A stretch of 64,000 nucleotides of DNA. Origin: Gerris lacustris (taxonomy: Eukaryota; Arthropoda; Insecta; Hemiptera; Gerridae). The DNA lies in contig OX578280.1 in the NCBI GenBank assembly GCA_951217055.1, positions 60,707,633 to 60,771,632 of the forward strand, given 5' to 3'. Both the position numbers and the translations under genes were made by a program. Below the pieces are notes generated by a model. It was not told where the DNA came from, did no database searches, and saw only the letters and a program-made list of their open reading frames with translations. Below are positions 24,331-36,500 of this stretch, in pieces. The first letter of the stretch is position 1, and the number at the start of each line of letters is the position of its first letter.

Positions 24331-25755
24331 TTGCGAATTGCGCATGCGCACATTTAATTTTGAACTTCTGTATATTTTTCCTGTGGTTGGGTCAAAAAGT
24401 TACACCAGTATTTCAAATTTCAGCTCTATAGCTTAAACGGTTCGGGCCCTATGAACCAAAGAGCGACGGACAGACGGACACATCACCCTCGGCATAAGGG
24501 TTTTGAGAAGAATCTACAAAACCCTAAAAATAAGGTTTTTTTTTTAAAAAATGATAATAAATCAGTTAGTTCAGAACGGTCACCCATCCAAGTACTGACC
24601 ACGTCCAATGCTGCTTCCTCCTGCTGCGAAGCAGCAGCAGAGGCTACTTTAGTGGCCTCTGAAGTGAGGAAAAGTTCCGAGGTACCCTGTACCCGATTTT
24701 TTATAACTATAAAAAACATGCACAGTATAAAAAGATATTAAATTTAAATTTTGAAAAAAAAATCAATAAGGTGATAATATAGTTGGAAAAGAACTGTTAT
24801 AAGACGTCCTGAGCATGATGATTTTAATTTAGATTAATATGCCCTGTAGGGGCGTAGATTAATACGCCCTCCGTCATTATTAATGCTGTTAGAATTAAAT
24901 AGGTACTTGTTAGTATTAAAATGCTGAATGGGGCTCCCTGACTCAATGGTATAGAAGTATGATTCCAAGTTAGATTTTATTATGCTCTAAAGGAGCCTTG
25001 TTGTTGTCATTTGCATTCTATTGGCTTTACTGCAAGTATTTACTACTCGTATTTACTAATAGTATTCTGATTCTAATGAGATCCGCTAGAGCTCACTGCT
25101 GTAAATAATAGTTTAAAGGTCTATCACCAGGAGCACTGTGTTCCTAACAAAAGTTCTTTGAAGGCAATCATAAAGGCCCTCCAGAAAAGTAAAGTTTTTG
25201 TTCAATGCTGTCTTTTAACTAATTTAAGTCATTTTAGGCGCCACTTGAGTTGACTTGTAACAGAGGAAGTTTCAGAATTATACCACATGGTATCGTGAAA
25301 CCAAATGAAGGCTATTTCGGATGTTTGTCGCATGGGAAATAAAGCAGTAATGAAAGGGCCACAACATCCTTTGCCACTTCAATTGCTTAGAGGCTTTTTA
25401 TTATGTTGCTGCAAATTCAGAGGGCTTTCCTGCCTCTCCATCTAATTAGAGACTAGAGAGGAAATGCACCTTGAACTACATCCTATAACTACTTTTATAA
25501 AGTGAATGCATCTTTAATTCTGTCATCTCCTTGACTGCACCGTTCTTTTGCTTTTTATCAAAAGAAGGTAAGTATTGTGGATTGAATTATACACAATCAT
25601 TTTCTACCCTTATTTATTTAGTTTGAGTCTCCAAGTCTATGTTTCTGAGGTACGAAGTTGGAAAAAGAATTAAAAGTAAGTATAAATCTATGAATTTATC
25701 AATAGATAAAAATGACGGAAAAAATAAAAAAAAATACTTTTTTTTTGAAGGAGAT
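24331..25755. other. Intergenic stretch, no gene
   Basis: A hairpin-forming CTGCTGCGAAGCAGCAG lies at about 24,620, within 96- and 78-codon overlapping frames that I do not accept as genes. The rest is unremarkable A+T-rich DNA. Confidence 0.4.
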
Positions 25756-25899
25756 AGTCCAGTAGATAGCGTGAAAAAAAGTGTCTGACTAATATAAAGC
25801 TAGAATTTTGTGTATAAGTTAATCTTTCAGTGCTTATTTAGAACATGTGGTCGGCAAAGTTCGTCTTTGGGACACAGCTTGGCAATAGGCAAATGAAAT

Positions 25900-26130
25900 A
25901 ATTTTATTAAAAAAACCCTTTCATTTGATACCCATGTATATGATGGGCATGCTTAAAAAAAACTAGTCCGCTATCTTGGGCTGTCCACCATATTGGATTT
26001 AGAATAACGTCACTTAGCTAACCATGCATTGTCATCCAAACTAAACGAGTATGCAAAATTTCAATTCAATCGATAGAGGATAACTACTTTAAAATACAGT
26101 TGCAAGATTTGACCCGAACATACATGCATA
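25900..26130 (-). repeat. Dispersed repeat, inverse copy of 51,625-51,840
   Basis: The minus strand matches the plus strand at 51,625-51,840, including GTTCGGGTCAAATCTTGCAA, GATAGAATTGAAATTTTGCA and GGGTATCAAATGAAA. A (CATA)n run borders it at 26,123-26,173. It interrupts the left arm of element copy A. Confidence 0.7.
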
Positions 26131-26347
26131 CATATATACATACATACATACATACTACATACATACATACATGCATTGCAAGTTAAATAAAAGCTTGTAA
26201 AAAACTAACCTCCGTTGTTATTCAAATATTACTCCAAATCAAAGTGACAAACTAACATCAACTTGATTTTCGGTCTAACAACTAATTTTGTACTCAGGAT
26301 CATGAAAATCACATTTTCCACTGTAATAAGCAGGACATGAGGCTACT

Positions 26348-28233
26348 CAGCGCCGGCGCTACGCACAGGCGGGGCAGGCGGCCGCCTGTGGCGGCCAAAC
26401 TCAGGGGGCGGCCGATGACGCTCTCAGGTTGTTTTATTTTATAAATTGAAAAACAAAATCTATAGTAGCAAAATGATAATCATGTGCCTAACCCCCGTCT
26501 TGAGTGGGCAGTTAGAGATATAACACCATTAATAACACCACAAGACAATACCTTATCAGTAGCTGTTTTAGTTAAGTAGCCGTGCTAATCGCATTTCGGG
26601 TTGATCTTGGGTTCACCGGTGTTACTTCATTTTATTCCTAAAAAAAACTATCGGGTGTCTTTGCTATATTATATGAGTTCTGAGTACATATTTTGTTTAT
26701 CTATGTACATTTTTCTTTCTCTTGTAGTCCTCCTTAAGTCTTTTCCATTATACCTCATATCTTTTTTTTTTATTTATATTCACTTAACTCTTTTCTTACC
26801 CCTTTATAGCTGTTATATTTTCAACCCTTTCCTTAATTTTTTAATTGTAATAGCTCTCCTAATAAAATAGAAATCGGTCCGAGACAAATCAGACAAAGTT
26901 TTTCATATTTTACGAGTTCATTAATACTTAGCCCAGTGTTTTCCATTTATTAGTTTTAGTAGGTACATGTAATTATTATTAAATATTATCATCAAAATTT
27001 AAAAATAACTTCTCCTAGGCGGGGAATCGATCCTGGCCTCTCTCCATCCGTGGTTTTAAAGATATTTCCTCAGGAACTAGATTTTCCAGGGAAAACGGCT
27101 TATATCGTTAGATCCGTATTTAAATGGACTACATTTCAGCATTTTTTAATCAAAATCGTCGGAACTGTTTTCGAGAAATAATTTTTTCAGAGTGTTTGGG
27201 GGGTAGCGGCTCCTAATTTGAAGCTAAATTTCATTTCAGGATATGATTTTTCTGAACATGTATGCCAAATTTTGTCAAAATTAGCCCAGTAGTTTAGGCT
27301 CCAGGCCTCTGCACAGATGATAGACAGACATTTTTTAAAACCCACCTTTTGGACTCAATGGACCTCAAAACGTGTAAATTCATCACAATCTGAAGATCGA
27401 ATTTTTGCCCCCTCACAAATATTTTTACTTTCTCTTTATATGAGAAAGTAAACGAACCCAACATAAAATTTGAATCTTTCCAGTTATTACTTTCTCATAT
27501 AAAGAGGAAGTATTGTGATAGCGCGAAAATTCAATTTTGATGGATTTACACGTTTTGAGGTCCCCTGAGTCTAAAAAAGTGGTTTTTAAAAAATGTCTGT
27601 CTGTCGTCAGTCGTCTGTGCAGATGCCTCTGGAGCCTAAACTACTGGGCCAATTTTGACGAAATTTGGCATACATGTTCAAAAAAAATCATACCGCGAGG
27701 CGAAATCGAGAAATTAATTTTACCTCCAAATTTGAGGGCTCCCAAAAAACTGAACAAACGTGAAAAAAATGATTTCTCGAAAACGGTTCCGACGATTTTG
27801 ATTAAAAAATTCTAAAATGCAGTCCATTTAAGTACGAATTTAACGATATATTCCTGAGAAATAGCTTAAAACAGGAACGGAGAGGGGCCGGGTACGATTC
27901 CCCGCCGAGGAGAAGTTATTTTGAGAACTACTACTATGAGTAATTTTGAACTAACTATGAGTAATTTTGATGAAATGTTCAATAATAATTAAATGTACAT
28001 ACGAAAACTAATAATTTGAACACTCTGGGCTATGCAATTATGAAGATTGTCTGAGTTGTCTCGGACCGGGTTATTTTTGTGTAATAACCCAAACACATAA
28101 ATGTAGGAAAGAAAAAAAAAATCACACTTCTCCTACTCCCCCCCCCCCCTCCCTGTTCAAAAAAATTCCTATTTCAATGGGGCGGCCAAAAACCGTCCTG
28201 CCTGTGGCGGCCAAAAGTATAGCACCGGCGCTG
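26348..28233. mobile_element. hAT-like element with perfect 8-bp target duplication
   Basis: The left end CAGCGCCGGCGCTA and right end TAGCACCGGCGCTG are inverted repeats with one mismatch. AGGCTACT directly precedes (26,340-26,347) and directly follows (28,234-28,241), a perfect 8-bp duplication as made by hAT transposases. CAGGCGG and GGCGGCCAAA motifs lie just inside both ends. It sits inside element copy A and itself contains the foldback at 26,880-28,070. No transposase reading frame was recognised. Confidence 0.92.
26880..28070. mobile_element. 1.2-kb palindromic foldback element
   Basis: The two halves are inverted copies from CGGTCCGAGACAA at the left end to TTGTCTCGGACCG at the right. 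They meet near 27,430-27,510, where TTACTTTCTC and GAGAAAGTAA lie. Matching pieces include GACGATTTTGATTAAAAAAT, TTTAGGCTCCA and CCTCAAAACGTGTAAA, each inverted between arms. Each arm carries a B-box-like ATCGATTCCCCGCC or TACGATTCCCCGCC. It is nested in the hAT element. No function beyond a DNA-type repeat is inferred. Confidence 0.85.
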
Positions 28234-28391
28234 AGGCTACTCTCCACCGGTTTGTTTTTTTCAAATGCCTATTGCCAAGCTATGTCCTGCAGACGAACTT
28301 AGGCGACCACATATTCCTAAAAGATTAACTTGTACACAAAATTCTAGCTTGATGTTAGTCACACACTTTTTTGTATGCTATCGCCTGGACT

Positions 28392-28895
28392 AGGAGTCGA
28401 CATTAGGTGGAAGATTTCAATTTTTAATTATTTTTTAAATTTGAAGTGAATTAAACTTAAAGACTTTGACAACTATAGGTAGGCAAATGACGAATTTCGT
28501 TAAAAAAATATATACATATATATAAAATGACATGGTAAGAAATTAACAGCAAAGACAATATTTTTATCCCTTCCTCGAACGTGATACTATGTTTAATTAA
28601 CCGACGTGTTTTGAAGGTTCTCAATATTTTTAGATCTTTCTTCTATATGTTTCTATTTTATATTTTTAGGATAAAAATGCTTGGATTTACTTGTTGTAAT
28701 TTACTTTTTTCGATGTAATTTATTCTTACATTTGTACAGAGTACAGTAGCGGATTTAGATGAGGCAGCCTGCCTCGGCCGCCAGATCATACAAGGGACGC
28801 CGAACTGGCCGTTTGTTATAACTAGGACAGTCCTAGTTATAACAAAAATAGGGTCCTACACTAGGGCCCTGTAATTAACGGCAAATGAGTTAAAT
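28392..28895. other. Repeat-end cluster, no gene
   Basis: A hAT-type end CAGTAGCGGATTTAG starts at 28,744. A perfect 33-bp palindrome lies at 28,813-28,845, with 16-bp arms around one base. TTAATTAACCGACG at about 28,596 matches 2,907. No partner ends were found. Confidence 0.5.
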
Positions 28896-29452
28896 AGTAC
28901 ATTACGCGTCGAGTGTGGAACGTAGCATTTTGCACCCGAGCGACAGCGAGGGTAGTAAAACCACACGAGCAATGCAAAATGCCGTTTTCCCACGAGTTGC
29001 GTACCGTACTTTATCTACGATTGTTAGATTTAAATAATAAATACAGAAAGAAATAAACTTGCTGTATGTAAGTTCGTATCTCTTCTCTTGATAAAGATGG
29101 CATTAATCTTGAGTTGTATTTTTTGCCGAATTAATTATTTCTGGAGGAGTATTATTCTCTACATTTTCGTCAAAGCCACTTGATTCATTCATTGTTTTTC
29201 ACTAAAAACTCGATATAAACAGTTACTTTAATAAAAGAATAGCAAATTAGTTTTGTTAAATGTAATCAAACTCGCTAATCGTGCGTAAAGCTGAAGAATT
29301 CCTCCTCTTTACCGCGCTAGCGTGGTAAAGAAGAGGAATTCTTCATAACCATGAGACGCGCATGCGTAATGAATACAAGTACTTAAATAATCACTTTCTA
29401 CGCATCTAAACAGAGATATAATGTTTATATTTCGTATCAATCGTAGATAAAA
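28896..29452. mobile_element. Dispersed structured repeat, copy 2 of 2
   Basis: Almost identical to 3,134-3,708 in the same orientation, with the same outer hairpin (TAGCATTTTGCA) and inner hairpin (GAAGAATTCCTC). Differences are scattered substitutions and a deletion of about 18 bases near the 5' end. High identity suggests recent activity. Confidence 0.8.
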
Positions 29453-29690
29453 AAAATTAATTATATTTCCGCAATTTTACATTAATAGATACATAACAAG
29501 AAAAAGGTGTAGAAATATCTCAGTTTCTGTACCTTATCAAATAATTTAGGAATGTATCACAGTTAAAACAAGACGTAATATATTATCTCTGGCGATTTTT
29601 AAAAAAAAATCACCAAAGGTTTACTGCTCATTATCAGGGTGGCCCACGTCTACTAAATGTCTCCTAAATATGTCACGAGGTAAACATAAT

Positions 29691-29988
29691 AGTCAGGGTG
29701 TCCATGGGCAAAAAAGTCAATTATACATACTCTTTCCAGACCTCTTTGTATGGCTTGTTTAGGCTAAGTCTGACACCGTTTTCCTCTGAGATTTTATTTG
29801 GTTTTGGGGCGTTTTTCATTGTTTCAACCCTATAACTTTGACGCGTCTGACTGAAAAATCGGAAAAAGTATACTGCGTCAGACAATATTAAAATGTTGAC
29901 TTATAGGGTTCAAATGATGTATCTTGATATAATCAGCTGGATATTAATCATTAATTAATTTTTTTTTTGCCTATGGGCACCCTGACTG
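29691..29988. mobile_element. Small foldback element with CAGGGTG ends
   Basis: AGTCAGGGTGTCCATGGGCA at the left is answered by TGCCTATGGGCACCCTGACT at the right. Inner arms TCAACCCTATAA and TTATAGGGTT also pair. No convincing target duplication. Unassigned superfamily. Confidence 0.6.
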
Positions 29989-32255
29989 TAAGTTGCCAAA
30001 AATATACAAATAATAAAAAGTGGTGAAACAAAGGTCATTTTGTCAGGCTTGAGCCAATTATGGAACACCATTTCTTAGTTTGCTCTTGGGCCCAAAACGC
30101 AATTTTTAGGGTTGTCTAAAATAAGGTGTCTTCCATAAGACGAGTTCCTGGGCCGAGAGCTCATGCCCAACAAAACGATCCATTCCTTGCCACTTCACAT
30201 TGTTTGTCCTTTTTAACAATTTTCATGGGCTATAGCCCCTAAATATTGTTATCATAAATTGCCGAAAATAGACAAAGCTTTTGATGTCATTCCTATAAAA
30301 ATAAACGTTTGATTTGATTTGATGGTCTTCAAATAGATATAATAACTTATCTAAATAGATATAATATAATAACTTAATTTTAATTTTTTCTTCTAAATAT
30401 AAAATTAAGCCCGTTGCCACGGGCCTAAGGGTTCGTATTTACATAATGTACATACTTTATATAGATACATAAGCTTATTTTAAGAACTGATAATCTGATT
30501 TTAAATAGAGCGATAAGGGCGGCAGGCAAAGCCACCAAAACTGCACATTACAAAGAGTTTTCAAGACTTCTATTTAGCACTAAACTAAATAAAATCTCAA
30601 TATACACACTACATAATATGCGCTCTGTTGTGTTTTCTGATGAGATTTTTTTGTGTGTGTGGTCTCGTGATGTAGTGAGTGAATAAAGATAAAATTCACC
30701 TGCTCTATGGCTCTATTGTTGATAAGACAATCTGAACTACGAATGCTAGAGGCCATTCAATAATCTTCCATTTTTTTTCACTAAGTATCTGTAGTTTCAG
30801 ATAAATCATGCCGCGCCCGCCACAGGGATAATTTTTGAATTGTTATCTCCTAATCAAAGAAAAATATTAAGCTCAGTTCTGAACTGTCATTCTTGTTCGA
30901 GTTTGTTGTGTAAGCTTATTTGCTGAAAGAAAAACAAGACAAGTAGTGCTTTAAACGCCCAGTAATAAATGGTTACTGTTTATATTTCAAATCAAGTTAA
31001 TACATTTTTACTACAGGGTTGGGGGGAGCGCAGGGGCGGTAAAATACTAGTTTTTCACCCCCCCCCCCCCGAGAAAATCCTAGATCCAGCACTGTCAAAG
31101 GGATATTAACAATTTTACATAATATACAGTAGGGCGATTTCCCTTTGTTTGCGGAAGTTAAAAAACAATTAGTCTAATAAACCGTTCGATAAAACATTTG
31201 TATATGAGATAATTCCGTGGCACCGTCATATTGAGTCTAACCAAAAAAATATGTTTTTATGTTTTAACACTCTTTTACAAAAATGTGGGAAAACATGACG
31301 GGCCACGGCTCACAGGGCGCGAAAACTGAAGAGGGCGCTGAAAGTCGCTACGCCTCTAGACTACAAATTCTTCGTGAAGTCTACAATAATTTTTACCTGG
31401 TAATTGTATCTATTTATTTATTAATATTTAATTTCATCATTTAATGTAATTTTATTAATACACTAATAAAAATATAAAAGCTAAAAATGCAATTCCTCTA
31501 TATTCCGAGACATCTAACTCGTTAAAAAAAGATTTAATATAGTCCAAATCTTCTGTGTTTAGATATGGTCTTAATAATAATCAACGGTAAAGAAAAAAAT
31601 CAAAATGAAAATCTCTAAACGTAGAGTCAGGAATTAAATTCTTCTTCATATTATAATTAGCTGAAGTTCCCGGAGTTTCCGTGGGGGGGGGGGGGGAGGG
31701 GGGGGGGGGTTCGAAATCTCAAGCTGATAGTGACCTTCCTCCTGCTTTGAAGGTCACGTGTGCAACATTTCATTAAGCTCGAAATAAAACTGTAGATTTG
31801 TATAAAAAAAAAACTTTAAATAAACAGACACTCGCCTTGATATTACATTTGTATAGACAATCTGTAAAAAGTAAACAACGTAGTAATATACATATTAAGT
31901 AAAAAGAAAATAGAAAGGCCCCTTTGAAGTTCTAATTTGAATTCTCTTTTACTCTCTCATTAGACTGGAGCATCATTATTTTAGGGTTTAAAGGACAATT
32001 ATTTTGTGTGTAATGTTGGATAAGCTGTTTAAATATAAAATATTTATAATCATTGTTTTTAATCTTAGTACACAAGGTTATTAAAGTTTTAGCTCTTCCT
32101 TATACATTCGACTGAAATATTTTGTTTCGTGTTTGTATCTTGTTGCTAGACGTGATTATTAATTAATGAAACAGCCGCGAATAAATAATAAAGGTAATAT
32201 CGATTTATAAATGCAACAGTTTAAAAACATTACGTCAATTTTTTTATATTGAACC
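29989..32255. other. Intergenic stretch upstream of unk
   Basis: It holds a hAT-type end reading CAGTGCTGGATCTA on the minus strand, ending at 31,094, and G or C runs at 31,062 and 31,683-31,710. No coding sequence is recognised. If unk has a distal non-coding first exon it could lie here, but nothing in the sequence identifies it. Confidence 0.4.
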
Positions 32256-32259
32256 TTCC

Positions 32260-32346
32260 CGCCGGTTTTAAGCAGTTAGTGACGTCACGTGTTTGAGGCC
32301 TGCGCCGTAGATCTGCTGCGCATAATTTACAGATGCAGTTGACAAA
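32260..32346 (+). promoter_or_regulatory. Probable unk promoter / 5' leader with CRE and E-box
   Basis: A local rise in C+G and CpG just before the start codon contains TGACGTCA (32,280-32,287), the consensus CRE/ATF site. It overlaps CACGTG (32,286-32,291), a canonical E-box. A stop in frame with the unk ATG lies at 32,323-32,325, so the coding frame does not extend upstream. A short overlapping reading frame begins at 32,333. Transcription start is not visible from sequence. Confidence 0.5.
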
Positions 32347-32374
32347 ATGCCGTCGGAGTCGAAATCTTTGTTGA
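32333..32374 (+). other. Possible upstream ORF overlapping the unk start
   Basis: ATG at 32,333 opens 13 codons ending in TGA at 32,372-32,374, in another frame and overlapping the unk ATG at 32,347. The unk ATG has the better context (AAAATG, A at -3). This could dampen translation if the transcript starts upstream of 32,333. Confidence 0.35.
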
Positions 32375-32408
32375 CAGTCAAAAGAGAGGAGAAACCAAAT
32401 CATTATTC
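32347..32408 (+). CDS. unk: unk exon 1 (coding)
   Basis: Residues 1-20 and two bases of codon 21. It starts MPSESKSLLTVKREEKPNHY and leads into the conserved HYSYLKEFR stretch completed by exon 2. Donor GTGAGT at 32,409. Intron 1 is only 85 bp. Confidence 0.88.
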
Positions 32409-33557
32409 GTGAGTTGTTATCTATTTTTAACTTATTGTTGCTCAAGAACTTATGTTTTACATGTTAAAGCCAAAGGTTGGTTGATTTTCGCAGGTATTTG
32501 AAGGAATTCAGAGTCGAACAGTGTAGTCTATTCCTCCAACACAAATGTACACAACATAGGCCTTTCACCTGTTTCCACTGGCATTTTAATAATCAGAGAA
32601 GACGCAGGCCCATCAGGAAAAGAGATGGCACGTTTAACTACAGCGCAGACAACTACTGTTCAAAATACGACGAAACTACAGGCAACTGTCCAGACGGAGA
32701 CGAGTGAGTCCCCTTTACCTCTTTCTTGTCTATTGTTTACAAACATTCGATATCATAACACCGTATAAACATCTTCACTTATATCTCACCCGTTTTCTTT
32801 CTCAGTTGTCCTTTCTTACATCGCACCAACGGTGATACAGAACGAAGATATCACCTGAGATATTATAAGACGGCTATGTGCGTTCATGATACGGACGCCC
32901 GTGGATATTGCGTTAAAAATGGCCCTCACTGCGCATTTGCCCATGGAAGCGACGATCTTAGACCACCAGTTTACGACGTTAAAGAAATGCAGGTATGAGA
33001 ATAATCTATTTTTAATTTACACTTTTGAGACAAACTTATAAAATAATTATTATCAAGCCAAACTACTAAATAATGCTATACATAGTTAATGGGAAATCAG
33101 TCAATGTTAGATATTCATTCCATTTGTTCTTCTTTATTTTTCATAACGAATTAACATAATATTTAAAACTTTTGCTTATGTTTAATGATCTTAGGACCTT
33201 ATTTGTATTATTTTATGGCCCACTAGCACTTACTAACTATATAGCGGTGGTATTACTTGCTTCAATGCTAATTACAACCCCTAAGATATTCTGTTATCAA
33301 ATCATAATAATAACTGTTTTTTTAATAAATCAGTATTTAACTCTGGTCAATCCAAGGATTAATTTATCCTTAAGCTTTCTTTAATCTTTACTTTGATTGT
33401 CTTAATTGATTCATTACTAAAAGGGGAATATTATCACCAATTCACTGAAGAGATAGTTCACCTTTATCTTAACAGTATATATAAGCAAAGAATACAACTT
33501 TTTTTTCTTATTTTCTTCTCATATACCTAGTATTTATTCATATCAGATTCATTTCTA

Positions 33558-33594
<37 letters not shown>

Positions 33595-36500
33595 AGCCAA
33601 CTTATTTCATTAGTTTCTGTTTTGTGTTATTATGAATTTGGGTAAAACTAAATAATATGATACGGTTTATAGAAAAGATGGCGGACTCTTAACGTATTTT
33701 GACTCTTAACGTATTTTTTCGACAAAGAGATATAAACCCTCCTATGAACAAATCATACATATATAATTTCTCAAATGTTTAAATCATACAAATGTACTGT
33801 TTGACAAAGGAATATAATCTCTCAAGTGTATAAATTAAGCCAAGTTGTCCTGCCAAGCGATTCTCGACCGTATCATCTCCTTCAGTTCAGCCTGAATTCG
33901 TTAACATTATTAAGTACAATAAAGCCGCCAAAAGGCTGAACTACAGTATATGGGGTATATAGTGGGTATGCCCAGTATACTGTACCCCATATACTGGGGT
34001 ATATACTACAGTATATGGGGTATATACCCTTCTGATAACACGTTATCTATCTATCGACCTCTTTCAAGACTTTATATATCAATATATCTTGTCCGTTAAA
34101 CTCTTTTGTACTTTTATTTGGACCTCTACCTGGTCTATATACAGGAGGGTTGTTTTTCTTCAGAAAATGAGCAGAGTGGCGATTGAAAATTCTAGGGCAA
34201 AAAAGAAAATTAAGTTTAACAAAATTGAAATCAAACCCATTATGTTAAAACATGTAAAATTACGCAAATCACGCTTTATTTGAATTAATCGAAATATAGC
34301 GTCATTATAACAATCGATAGTACCGATTTGCGATATCTAGTAGGGGCCCCATATACTGTAGTTCTACCGTCAGAAATGCGTTTGTGAGTTTTAATATAAA
34401 ATTGTGGTGACAATATTATTGTTGTTACATTCTACCAACCTCTCTAGCCTGTCATAATTATAAAGTGGTATCACAAAATATCAGTCAAAACAACTGATTA
34501 ATTGCAACAGTTGTTTTAAAAACAACAGTAAATAGTAGTTGATGCCGCTAAAATAATTTATGTCTTATATAATATAGAATATTAAAATCACTCATTGATT
34601 TTAGAAATATTATGCTAAGTAGATAAAGAGGTGTCGTGTTAAAAATAACCGGGTCTTGTATTATTAACATAAATATGATGATTTAATTAGTTTATATTAA
34701 TGCCAAAGGTTTTGTTATTCTGATAGCGCGGGAAAATCAAAAGAAAAATAACGGCAGGGGAGCCAATGAGATCTTGAGATTTTGGCGGGTAATAGGTCAC
34801 GCCAACTAAACTAACAAAAATATCTCTGGTGAAGGGGCGAGGCCTTCAGATTAACCGTTTGAGAAGATTTCTTAACATCCATTTGCGAATTGATTAGTTT
34901 CTTTGAATCAAATAAAAATTTTTATAAAATAAGCTATAAATACAAAAATTAGTAGGTACATATGAAATTAAAAAGAAATTGAGATCATTTATAAAATGGG
35001 AATTTTCAATATTGCCATATTTCTATGGGAATTAAAAAAATTAAACAAGGCATTGCATGGCTCTATCATTAATATTATATAGTTAATCATGATGAGCTGA
35101 TATTTAAAGAATATGTTTGTAATAGAGAGCCATGGGGGAGAAGGGATATTCTACTATTCTTAACTCTCCTACACGTCCCGGCCATTTAATTTCAACAATT
35201 ATAAAATGTATCACTTTGCTACACAAAAACTTCTGCATGTATCAAGTTGAAATTTTACATGCCTGTTTCAATTGTGCAATAGACATTGCATTTTATTAAA
35301 ATGGTTATTAGAATGTAAGATATTGGTAAAAATGTTGTTTTCTCTATTTTAAACATTAGGGTCTGCTTTAATAGTTTTAACAATCTTTATTAATTCATAG
35401 TGGTGTTGCTGTTGGTGTTACTAAAAAATCATAATTGAAAAAAATGTTTGTCTCATCGAATAGGTGATGATAGAATCTTTTCCCGTCCTGAAATTCCAAT
35501 TTTTCATTTGAAGCTCACGTTTACGCAAGCGTTGTTCGCGAACTCTTGGATGGATAACGCTGTTCAACGTACTTAATTTCAACTAAATAACTAAATTTCA
35601 ACTAAATCGGTCATCTTTTACTCAAGTTATCATTAGACATGTTAACGTTATTACATTTGAGTCCCGTTAATCCAGATTTGATGAGCTAGACACACTGTCC
35701 GGATCACCGAAAATCTGGATTAAATGGAATCGGTTTTAAAATATCTGTATAACTAGTTTTAGCTGGGTAAAACTATTTGAAAAGTTTTCAATCATAAAAA
35801 TTACTGTTTTGTCTCAACGGGGGGCCCCCACTTTATAAACCTATAAATTGACAGGATAAAAACATAAGTTCCAGGCCATCTTACTAATAAAAAATTTAAA
35901 GTTTATTAATTGTACATAATTAGAAAATGATTGAGATGTAGCTGGATTAACCGTATGTCCGGACCAGAGTGGTCTGGATTAGCGACATACTGCATTCTTT
36001 ATCTAAGTTGTTTTAAGGCTCTACCGCCCTTTGAGGTTAGAAAAATCATTAAAATGAAAATTTTATTGGTTCTAAACAAGATATCAAAAATCTAAGTACA
36101 GGCTTCATTCCTAATTTTAATTCTGCACAATTTGAGCCCTATTTCAACTCCCTACTACAATAAATACTACAACTATTTCAATACAATGAGTTTTATCGTT
36201 GTATTGAAATGGCGCCTGTACTATTTATCATAGGAAGTTGAAATAGGGCTCAAATTGTGCAGAATTAAAATTGGGAATGAAGTCTGTACTTAGATTTTTG
36301 ATATCTTGCTTAAGCCTAGTCCACACCAGTAGACACGTTGCGAGACATTTCTATAGACGGTCTCATAGACCGTTTACAGAAATGTCTCGCAACGTGTCTA
36401 TAGACACCTTCTGAGACCGTCTATGGTCTAGGTCTAGCGTCCACACTTGTAGACACGTTGCGCAACATGCCTAACTTTGCACCATGTCTACCATTTAGAA

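Larger units (their letters stand above)
25756..28391. mobile_element. Long-inverted-repeat element, copy A, split by nested insertions
   Basis: Its ends AGTCCAGTAGATAGCG and CTATCGCCTGGACT are inverse to one another and lie between TA dinucleotides. The long arms share AGTGTCTGACTAA, CAAGCTAGAATTTTGTGTA and TTGGCAATAGGCA. Copies B (38,755) and C (46,988) are 526-571 bp and uninterrupted. Here the span is 2,636 bp because a hAT element (26,348-28,233) and a repeat at about 25,900-26,130 have inserted. TA flanks suggest a Tc1/mariner-type MITE. Confidence 0.8.

Noticed and set aside
26601..26870. 89-codon hydrophobic reading frame
   Set aside because: T-rich sequence inside a hAT element gives a Phe/Leu-rich frame by composition.
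28744..31094. One hAT element joining the two CAGT ends
   Set aside because: The 8-bp flanks (ACAGAGTA and TCAAAGGG) differ and the ends match only partly, so they are treated as separate.
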